A stretch of DNA of 64,000 nucleotides from Bacteroidales bacterium (GTDB lineage Bacteria > Bacteroidota > Bacteroidia > Bacteroidales > PXBB01), in NCBI GenBank assembly GCA_028698995.1, contig JAQVVM010000009.1, forward strand, positions 10,172-74,171, in the 5' to 3' direction. The notes beneath the pieces are model-generated. The model made no database searches. It was not told the DNA's origin and saw only the letters and a program-made list of their open reading frames with translations. The position numbers and the translations under genes are program-made. Below, piece by piece: positions 57,544-64,000 of this stretch. Numbering within the stretch: the stretch's first letter is position 1; the number at the start of each line of letters is the position of its first letter.

Positions 57544-58674
57544 GTGATTTCTGAAGCGTCCATTTTTAAAAGAGGTCTAAAAAAAAAGATTAAGAAAGGC
57601 ATTCTTTTCTTTTGGTTTTTTATTCCTGTTGCTTTTGGTTATTGTCAGCCGGATAAAGGTTCTTTTTTTTTAGATGCAAAACTGAGCAGTACTTATGTGA
57701 TGCCTCACCATAAAAAAATGGCGCATCTTGTGAATGGGCATTACCTATTTCCTGAAATCAGTCTGACTAAAAAAACAAATGGAGCTAAATACTGGCACAC
57801 ATTATATGATTTTCCTTATTATGGCTTGTGTTTTCATTACAATAATTTTGCTCAGAATAAATTTTTAGGCAATGCCTATGCCTTATATCCATTTATTGTC
57901 TTGCCTCAACACATTGGAAAAAATCACAAAATAAGTTTTCGTTTTGGCAGTGGTTTAGGTTATATTACTAAGCCCTATGACAGAATTACTAATTATAAAA
58001 ATGTTGCTATTTCTACCCATTTAAATATTTGTATTGCTTTTAGTCTGGAATGGGAACAAAGATTAAGTAATAAATTACGATTTTATCAGAGTTTAGGTAT
58101 TGTACATTTTTCAAATGGTGCATTAAGAATGCCTAATACAGGCATTAATTTACCATCGATAAGTATCGGTGCACGTTATTTAATATCTAAAGAAACTCCG
58201 TTATTCGACCAAGTTTCTGTTCCTGAATTTGATAAGAGTTTTTATCCCAGTATCTCTATAGCCGGAGGGATTCAGGAAATTTACCCCACTTATGGAAAAA
58301 AATATCCTGTTTTTTCCTTGAATGCCGCCTATAATTATAAGCTTTCTTTAAAGCGGGCTTTCGCTCTTAATCTTGATTTGTTTTACAATTTTTCAAACTT
58401 TGAAACTTTAAGCCGAACGTCTATTGATGTCAAAAACTATGAGGTTATAAGACCCGGTATTGGTCTAAGCCAGGAGCTTTTTTTCGACAGAACTTCCTTT
58501 GTTTTTTTGGTTGGATATTATTTATATGCAAAAGAAAAAAGTGACGGGCATATTTATAACAGAGTCGGTTACCGTTTCAAGCTGAAGGACAATCTGTTTT
58601 TCAATTTGACATTAAAATCGCACCTTTTCAGGGCTGAGTTTATTGAATGGGGAATCGGTTACAGGTTTAAATAA
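57544..58674 (+). CDS. PagL-like acyloxyacyl hydrolase / outer-membrane beta-barrel
   Basis: The start is GTG at 57544, since no in-frame ATG occurs before the signal peptide (KGILFFWFFIPVAFGYCQ). The mature protein has alternating beta strands of an outer-membrane barrel. LGIVHFSNGALRMPNTGIN contains the HxSN motif of PagL, the lipid A 3-O-deacylase. The protein is longer (376 aa) than classical PagL (about 150), with a second strand-rich half (FSLNAAYNYKLSLKRAFALN). Activity on lipid A is inferred. Confidence 0.75.
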   Translation: MISEASIFKRGLKKKIKKGILFFWFFIPVAFGYCQPDKGSFFLDAKLSSTYVMPHHKKMAHLVNGHYLFPEISLTKKTNGAKYWHTLYDFPYYGLCFHYNNFAQNKFLGNAYALYPFIVLPQHIGKNHKISFRFGSGLGYITKPYDRITNYKNVAISTHLNICIAFSLEWEQRLSNKLRFYQSLGIVHFSNGALRMPNTGINLPSISIGARYLISKETPLFDQVSVPEFDKSFYPSISIAGGIQEIYPTYGKKYPVFSLNAAYNYKLSLKRAFALNLDLFYNFSNFETLSRTSIDVKNYEVIRPGIGLSQELFFDRTSFVFLVGYYLYAKEKSDGHIYNRVGYRFKLKDNLFFNLTLKSHLFRAEFIEWGIGYRFK

Positions 58675-58720
58675 AAGCCTTGTCTTTGACGCTTTCTTTT
58701 CAGCCACATGCTTTTTTACT

Positions 58721-58824
58721 AGTGCTAAGTTAAGTGTCATTCTGAACGCAGTGAAGAATCTATATTCCTGTAAATGAGATATTTCGCTTTGCTCAATAGG
58801 GCAAAACACGTTTAACTTAACACT
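58721..58824. mobile_element. MITE/REP-like element, 104 bp
   Basis: AGTGCTAAGTTAA (58721-58733) and TTAACTTAACACT (58812-58824) are inverted copies matching at 12 of 13 positions. Between them is TCATTCTGAACGCAGTGAAG, a phrase I recall as part of a dispersed palindromic repeat in Bacteroidota, followed by a segment resembling 13567-13614. It sits between two convergent genes. No target duplication is clear. Confidence 0.5.
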
Positions 58825-58843
58825 CGTTTCTTATATGCACTAA

Positions 58844-60253
58844 TTATCTGTTCAGGTATATAAAAAAATCAGCTATCATTTCTTTAGTTCCTGCTTCAAA
58901 TATCTGAAATATAAAATCATCAGGATAGGTATTAAGAAGAAAAAGTGCGTGTTCAAAAATATCCTTCGGTAGTTTGCTTTTACAAAAATCAATTTTTATG
59001 TAAAACTCTTCTTTTCGTTGCGTTAGAGTATCTGGATTGTATTTTTTTTCGATATATTTCTTCAGTAATTTTTCCTTTAAAGAAGGAATTAATCCCTGAT
59101 TATTTTGTGTATTACTTTCACGCATTTCAGCCATTAAAGCCCACTGGCTAATTTGACTGACAAATTCACGAAAACGGGAATTATTGTTTTTACTTATAAG
59201 AGTATCTGTTGATAATTTTTTATTTTCATAAAAACGAGAAAGCTCAAAAAGTTCTTCAGAGGGTAAATTCCAAATTGTAACAGAAGGTGGCACCCAAACC
59301 GTATGTAAAAAAACTTCAATACCCTTTTCGTTGAAATAGTTAAAAACATCATGAATTTCAAACCTATTTAAACGCAAGGGGCAAACCCAAATGTAGAGTT
59401 TTGTATTTTTCTGTTTACAATATGTATCAAAATAGTTTAAATGCTCAAGTACTTTTTCTAAGGACGCATTTTTTCTAATCTTCGCATAGGTCTCTTTGTT
59501 GATGGAATCGATAGAAATCGAAAAATCGAAAAATCCTTTTTGTATGATATTTTTTATTTTATCATTCAGGATGGTTCCATTTGTTATAATATTTATTTTG
59601 ATATCGGGATTTAAAGCCATCATTTTTTCCCATATATCATAATATTGTTGCACAAGGAAAGGTTCTCCTCCTGCAAAACTTGCCTGGGAAAGATGGGGAA
59701 TAAATTCCTCAAGCTGGCTTAAGATTTTTGTATCATAGGGATTTTTATATGGTCCGTATAGAGGAGATCTGCTTCTAATGGAAGATGAATTATCAGCATT
59801 ACACATGACACATTCAAGATTACATGTGTTATCCATGTCAAATTCCATCATACTGGGAAAGTTCTGATTTGTTTGAGGTAAATGATCAAACATACGGGCC
59901 TTAACAGTTTTAAATTCCTTATTTAAAATCTGATTTTTACAAACAAAGCAGCCCCACGATAAATCATTGTTTTTTATTTTGTTTCGCAATACATCAGCTT
60001 CTGCACTAAACCAAATTTCTTTAAGTGTTTTCTGGGGATAGTGACCAAGAATGGCCTGACGGTTGAAACAGCAAGCCAGAACAGCCCCATTATTTGAAAG
60101 AAGCATAGATTTGTAAGGAGCATGACACAAAAATTCAGTCTGCTTTTCTTGTCTTGTTTTATTGTAATCTGATAACCACGAAGGTATTTTTGCCTCTTCT
60201 TTTTCAGAAACGCAAAAGATATTTTTTTTTATTATTTGTTTAAAAATATTCAA
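58844..60253 (-). CDS. Radical SAM protein with N-terminal twitch-type Cys domain
   Basis: The core cluster motif CNLECVMC (CxxxCxxC) lies at about 145-152, with SFAGGEPFL and INIITNGT further on. An N-terminal segment with several Cys (LCHAPYKSMLLSNNGAVLAC, then GCFVCKN) fits an auxiliary Fe-S (twitch/SPASM-like) domain placed before the core. Its start is 3 bases after the stop of the AOR gene, so the two are co-translated. A radical SAM gene (cmo) next to AOR is known in Pyrococcus; whether it matures the enzyme here or acts on another substrate is inference. Length is 469 aa. Confidence 0.85.
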   Translation of the reverse strand: MNIFKQIIKKNIFCVSEKEEAKIPSWLSDYNKTRQEKQTEFLCHAPYKSMLLSNNGAVLACCFNRQAILGHYPQKTLKEIWFSAEADVLRNKIKNNDLSWGCFVCKNQILNKEFKTVKARMFDHLPQTNQNFPSMMEFDMDNTCNLECVMCNADNSSSIRSRSPLYGPYKNPYDTKILSQLEEFIPHLSQASFAGGEPFLVQQYYDIWEKMMALNPDIKINIITNGTILNDKIKNIIQKGFFDFSISIDSINKETYAKIRKNASLEKVLEHLNYFDTYCKQKNTKLYIWVCPLRLNRFEIHDVFNYFNEKGIEVFLHTVWVPPSVTIWNLPSEELFELSRFYENKKLSTDTLISKNNNSRFREFVSQISQWALMAEMRESNTQNNQGLIPSLKEKLLKKYIEKKYNPDTLTQRKEEFYIKIDFCKSKLPKDIFEHALFLLNTYPDDFIFQIFEAGTKEMIADFFIYLNR

Positions 60254-60256
60254 ATC

Positions 60257-62017
60257 TTATTTTTCAATAATTTTCTTTGCATATATGAGTGCTCTTTCGA
60301 TGTAATCCCTGCTGATATAACCTGTAGGAGCTTTGGTTTCATAAACCCTGTCGGCTAATTTTAAATTTTCGAAAGAAAAACCTTCCCTTAATTTAAACTT
60401 AAATTTTTCGCTATGGATTTCTCTTCCAAGACGTTTTAAATCTTCGGCAGAATATTTAATGCCCATAAGTGCAAGAAGCTCACTGATGAGGTTCATGTCC
60501 TTATATATGGCGCGTGAAAAAAAACAAACGACCAAACTTGATAGTATTTGACGCACACCTTCTTCTTCAACAAGTTTGTCAACGATTTCTTCCGGACTTA
60601 CTTCTTTTTCCATCAGAAGAGATTGATCAAGAGAATATCCCGCATTACAAAGATGGCTGTGGCGGGCAGAAAGCAAATAACCAAGGTGCGAAGCAGGGCC
60701 GGTATGATAACCGGACATTTCATTTTTTCCGTGAGCTAAAGCAAATTCTTTCCCTCCGTATATTTCGGATGCATAAACCACTCCTCGTCCAAGAGCTTTA
60801 TAAAAATCATTCTCCTGTTTGATAATTTTGGCCAGCATATCAACATAGGCTTTTGTATTGTTCCATGCAGGTTCTACTCCTGCTGTTTCAACAGTGCTGA
60901 TAAGTTTCTTTTCAAACATTTCAGTCGCCCAAGCAAGAATAACACCTGCCGACATAGCATCCATTGCATACTTTTCGACTTCTTCAATAAGAATGAGAAT
61001 ATCTTTAGCATTTTCAATTCCAAGCATAGTCCCCAATGAAAAAAGGGGCTCATAATCGTAACCAACATAAGTTGTTTTGTAAAAATAAGGAGAATCTTTA
61101 TAAGACTCCCTTAAGTTTGCAAGGTGAACACAGGCTGTAGGACAATGCGCACAAGCAATACGTTTGCCAAGATATTTTTCTGCAATATTTTCCCCTGAAA
61201 TTTCTTTTGCTTGTTCAAAAGATGTTTGCTGGAGATTTTTTGTAGGTAAGCCACCCAAATTATTGAGGGCCATGACATTAATAGGAGTACCCAAATCATG
61301 GTATTTACGCATCACTTCTGAATTAACGGCCTGATCGTAAATCTGTTTATAAAGTTGCTTGTATTTTTTACTGTCGGTAACTTTTAAACTTTGTTTTCCT
61401 GAAATAATGATGCCCTTAAGCTTTTTACTTCCAAAAACGGCTCCAAGACCTAAACGACCAAAGTGTCTGTAAGTTTCGGAAACCACGCAAGCATAGCTTA
61501 TCATTTTTTCACCGGCAGGTCCGATGCGCAAAATTGTACGATAGCCGGCTCCCTTTTCCCTTTCTCTCATGATACGGGCGGGTGTCAAACTACTGTTCAT
61601 ACCCCACAAGGTTGTAGCATCCTTAAAAAATACCTGATTGCCCTGAACTGAAACGTAAACAGGAAAATCACTGGCGCCCTTAATAACAATAGCACCATAA
61701 CCTGCTAATCTTATGGCAATGGCACTGCGTCCTCCTGCATGACTTTCGCCTAAATCGCCGGTATGTGGTGATTTGAACATGGCAACCGTTTTTGATGCTA
61801 AGGGAAAAACTCCGACCAGTGGTCCTACTGCAAAAATAATGGGATTATCCGGTGATAAAGGATCTATACCCATCGGACATTCTTCCAGTAACAGTTGTGT
61901 GGCTACACCTGTGCCTCCTATATACTTGTCAAACAAATCTTTACGGTCAGTAATCCAAAATTTTTTGTCTTTTACATCAATATATAAAACTCTTGATATT
62001 GTATCCTGATAAACCAT
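60257..62017 (-). CDS. aor: Aldehyde:ferredoxin oxidoreductase (tungstopterin)
   Basis: It oxidises aldehydes to acids with ferredoxin as acceptor, or the reverse. It has the AOR N-terminal fold (YIGGTGVATQLLLEE, FKSPHTGDLGESHAGGRSAI) and four Cys ligands for the single Fe-S cluster (CAHCPTAC at about 286-293 and SHLCNAGYSLD at about 457). The Asp-x-x-Gly-Leu-Cys motif of archaeal AOR is not obvious, so this belongs to a divergent AOR subgroup and its substrate is uncertain. It lies 21 bases after the ferredoxin gene. Length is 586 aa. Confidence 0.9.
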   Translation of the reverse strand: MVYQDTISRVLYIDVKDKKFWITDRKDLFDKYIGGTGVATQLLLEECPMGIDPLSPDNPIIFAVGPLVGVFPLASKTVAMFKSPHTGDLGESHAGGRSAIAIRLAGYGAIVIKGASDFPVYVSVQGNQVFFKDATTLWGMNSSLTPARIMREREKGAGYRTILRIGPAGEKMISYACVVSETYRHFGRLGLGAVFGSKKLKGIIISGKQSLKVTDSKKYKQLYKQIYDQAVNSEVMRKYHDLGTPINVMALNNLGGLPTKNLQQTSFEQAKEISGENIAEKYLGKRIACAHCPTACVHLANLRESYKDSPYFYKTTYVGYDYEPLFSLGTMLGIENAKDILILIEEVEKYAMDAMSAGVILAWATEMFEKKLISTVETAGVEPAWNNTKAYVDMLAKIIKQENDFYKALGRGVVYASEIYGGKEFALAHGKNEMSGYHTGPASHLGYLLSARHSHLCNAGYSLDQSLLMEKEVSPEEIVDKLVEEEGVRQILSSLVVCFFSRAIYKDMNLISELLALMGIKYSAEDLKRLGREIHSEKFKFKLREGFSFENLKLADRVYETKAPTGYISRDYIERALIYAKKIIEK

Positions 62018-62038
62018 ATTTAAACCGGTATTAATTAA

Positions 62039-62437
62039 TTATTTAGTTACTAATTTTATGACATTATGTGGACAAAAACCAACACAATAACCACATTGAA
62101 TGCATATTACAGGTTTATTTTCTTCCTTGTTCCAAAAAACGGCATCAATTACACAAGTTTGCTGACATAATTTACAACCAATACATTTGGTTTTTTCTAA
62201 ACGGACACCTCCTGTTGACTTTGGTATAAGAGCATTGGTCGGACATACCTTTGCACATGGAGGATCGGCACAAGCTCGACAAACAACAATAGTCATGTCT
62301 CCTTCGAAACCGCCCGCTGTTTTAACCCCAATACATGAATTTGATAATCCCCCATGCCCGTCGCGACGTGAACATGCAAACATACAGCTCTGACAAGCAG
62401 TACACCTTTTATTGTCTATTACAGATAATTTTTTCAT
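62039..62437 (-). CDS. Four-cluster ferredoxin subunit
   Basis: Four [4Fe-4S] binding sets are formed by CTACQSCMFACSRRDG, CRACADPPCAKVCP, CIGCKLCQQTC and CIQCGYCVGFCP in 132 residues. The protein resembles the small electron-transfer subunit of AorAB-type enzymes or DMSO-reductase-type FeS subunits. It is the first gene of the operon and probably carries electrons to or from the AOR gene downstream. Confidence 0.93.
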   Translation of the reverse strand: MKKLSVIDNKRCTACQSCMFACSRRDGHGGLSNSCIGVKTAGGFEGDMTIVVCRACADPPCAKVCPTNALIPKSTGGVRLEKTKCIGCKLCQQTCVIDAVFWNKEENKPVICIQCGYCVGFCPHNVIKLVTK

Positions 62438-62603
62438 TTATTTTAAACTGTGATTATTTCCCCCAGATCTCATCTTCTTTATAGTTTCAAACTACAACTC
62501 TCAATTCAAAGACAATCACCTGATAATTGTGTTTTTGAATTTTGCAAAATTAAAAAAACAAACACATTAAAAAAACAATTACTTTTATAAATAAAAAACG
62601 ACA

Positions 62604-63659
62604 ATGGCTCTATTCAGCATACATAATATAAAAATTTCAGGCATAGCTGTGGGGGTTCCCAAATTAAAAATCAATAATTTTACCAACCCTCTTTTGCAGG
62701 AAACAGAAAGAGCTCTGTTCATAAAAACGACTGGGGTAGAATCTGTCAGAAGGGTTGAAAATAAATGTCTTTCCGATCTGATGGTTCCCACTGCCCAAAA
62801 ACTCCTTTCAGAACTCAAATGGCAAGCTGCTGATGTCCATCTGTTGATATGTGTTACTCAAACACCCGATTATCCAATACCTCCTACAGGTATTATCTTA
62901 CAAGACAAGCTAAAAATGGATAAAAAGACCCTTGCTTTTGATATAAATCTGGGATGTTCCGGTTATGTATATGGCTTATCTGTTGCTGCATCTATGATGA
63001 AAAGCACAGGTATAAAGAAATCTCTTTTGTGTGTAGGGGATATATCTTCGAGTTGTATCAGTAAAACAGATAAAAGCACAACCCCTCTTTTTTCTGATGC
63101 AGTCAGTGTTACAGCTTTGGAATATAGAGATGATTTAAATTTTCCTATGACATTTAACCTGCAATCTGACGGTTCGGGTTTTGATGCCATCATAATTAAT
63201 AATGGTGGCAGTAAAAATTATATTGATGAAAAATCCTTGCAAGAAATTGATCGAGGTGGGGGTGTTATAAGAAAAGATATTCACATGACTCTTGATGGTA
63301 TTAAGGTTTTTAATTTTGCTTTGAGGGAGGTTGCAACTAATATTCAGGGCTTGCTTGACTTTTTGAAGAAAACAAGTGATGATTACAATTATTTTATTTT
63401 TCATCAAGCAAATTTGCTGATGAATGAAAGCATCAGAAAAAAACTTAAGTTGCCGGAAGAAAAAGTGCCCTATTCCATTAAAGATTTCGGAAACACGAGT
63501 TCTGCAAGTATCCCTGTTACAATAGTATCAAGTCTGAAAACACATTTAGAGAATAAATCCAATCCATTAATTCTGAGCGGCTTTGGCGTTGGTTTGTCGT
63601 GGGGTTCAGTCAGCTTATTATTAGATAATATTGTTTGTCCAGATATAATTGAAATCTGA
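62604..63659 (+). CDS. 3-oxoacyl-ACP synthase III-like (FabH family)
   Basis: It is a ketosynthase of the KAS III type, which condenses an acyl-CoA with malonyl-ACP. The catalytic Cys (NLGCSGYVYGL, about 118), His (FHQAN, about 266) and Asn (GNTSSASIP, about 296) are all present in 351 aa. Since this organism presumably has another FabH, it may serve a special acyl chain. It is divergent from the AOR operon and lies 7 bases before the next gene. Confidence 0.9.
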   Translation: MALFSIHNIKISGIAVGVPKLKINNFTNPLLQETERALFIKTTGVESVRRVENKCLSDLMVPTAQKLLSELKWQAADVHLLICVTQTPDYPIPPTGIILQDKLKMDKKTLAFDINLGCSGYVYGLSVAASMMKSTGIKKSLLCVGDISSSCISKTDKSTTPLFSDAVSVTALEYRDDLNFPMTFNLQSDGSGFDAIIINNGGSKNYIDEKSLQEIDRGGGVIRKDIHMTLDGIKVFNFALREVATNIQGLLDFLKKTSDDYNYFIFHQANLLMNESIRKKLKLPEEKVPYSIKDFGNTSSASIPVTIVSSLKTHLENKSNPLILSGFGVGLSWGSVSLLLDNIVCPDIIEI

Positions 63660-63666
63660 TAAAAAC

Positions 63667-64000
63667 ATGAATGAACAATTAATAATTGATGCCTTTATAA
63701 ATCAATTCAAAGATAAATTTCACGAACAGATTTCCGTTGATCAGACATTCAATATATCCGGTGGATGTATCAATCAATGTATAGGTTTAAAAGGTTCTTC
63801 GGGTGTGTTTTTTCTAAAATGGAACTTTAAAAATGCGTTTCCTAATATGTTCGAAGCAGAAATGAAAGGACTGGAATTATTAGAAAACACCCAAACCTTA
63901 ACCATTCCTACGCCCCTCTTTGTTGGATATACAGGGAATTACTCGTTTATTGCCATGAATTATATTACAGCAACAAACCGAAGGGAGAACTTTTGGGGAA
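63667..64000 (+). CDS. Fructosamine/ketosamine-3-kinase-like protein, cut by window edge
   Basis: Starting at ATG 63667, 7 bases after the FabH-like gene, the translated 111 residues contain ISGGCINQC, VFFLKWN (the Lys of the kinase ATP site), MFEAEMKGLELL (the conserved Glu) and IPTPLFVGYTGN, which fits the N-lobe of fructosamine-3-kinases. Such enzymes repair glycated amines. The C-lobe with the catalytic Asp lies outside the window. Confidence 0.75.
   Translation, partial: MNEQLIIDAFINQFKDKFHEQISVDQTFNISGGCINQCIGLKGSSGVFFLKWNFKNAFPNMFEAEMKGLELLENTQTLTIPTPLFVGYTGNYSFIAMNYITATNRRENFWG

Noticed and set aside
62585-62818. Minus-strand frame of 77 codons overlapping the FabH-like gene
   Set aside because: It is antisense to a strongly conserved enzyme and has no family features.

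Overview
The window comes from a member of the Bacteroidota, probably a Bacteroidales-like anaerobe. This rests on four things seen in the sequence: five proteins end in the type IX secretion (T9SS) type A sorting domain (YPNP motif, then a short Ig-like tail); lpxC and fabZ are fused; many genes are preceded by the Bacteroidota -7 promoter box TAnnTTTG; and Shine-Dalgarno sites are almost absent in AT-rich DNA. An aldehyde:ferredoxin oxidoreductase and a four-cluster ferredoxin point to anaerobic life. I saw no rRNA, tRNA, CRISPR array or prophage.

Layout. 1-11035 (minus strand): three large secreted fibre-like proteins in tandem. They share one N-terminal module but carry different stalks: a collagen-like Gly-X-Y stalk in the first (cut by the window edge) and YadA-head-like 14-residue repeats plus a C-terminal S74-type self-cleaving chaperone domain in the other two. 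A C-terminal remnant of a further relative lies between them. 11406-13374: a sodium:neurotransmitter-symporter-family transporter and its 50-residue partner. 13375-14004: a gene-free stretch with a 209-bp MITE-like element. 14005-19909: gmk-nadD, convergent with the rimP-nusA-infB operon. 20053-24491: a B12-binding-type radical SAM protein and a secreted phosphatase. 24668-30482: a TonB-like domain protein, an HD phosphohydrolase, lpxD, lpxC-fabZ, lpxA and an ABC ATPase (early lipid A and fatty acid synthesis). 30562-35216: two TPR proteins and a PorE-like TPR/propeller/OmpA protein with two InlB-type repeats inserted. 35219-37142: polyprenyl synthase and sugar epimerase. 37317-45624: a lipoprotein, dnaX, an M16 protease pair, a sigma factor and a probable anti-sigma protein. 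45677-57428: mostly secreted T9SS cargo, interrupted by an NfeD/flotillin pair. 57544-64000: a PagL-like deacylase, then the ferredoxin-AOR-radical SAM operon (minus), divergent from a FabH-like synthase and a fructosamine-kinase-like gene (cut by the right edge).

How the parts relate: much of the window builds or decorates the cell envelope (lipid A, outer-membrane lipoproteins, an OmpA-type anchor, T9SS cargo, surface fibres); the rest is core information processing. The least ordinary features are the modular fibre family and its internal duplications, the InlB repeats placed inside the PorE-like protein, the AOR/ferredoxin/twitch radical SAM operon, a possible frameshift site in dnaX, and a hairpin in the rimP-nusA-infB leader. 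All domain calls were made by eye; no database search was run.
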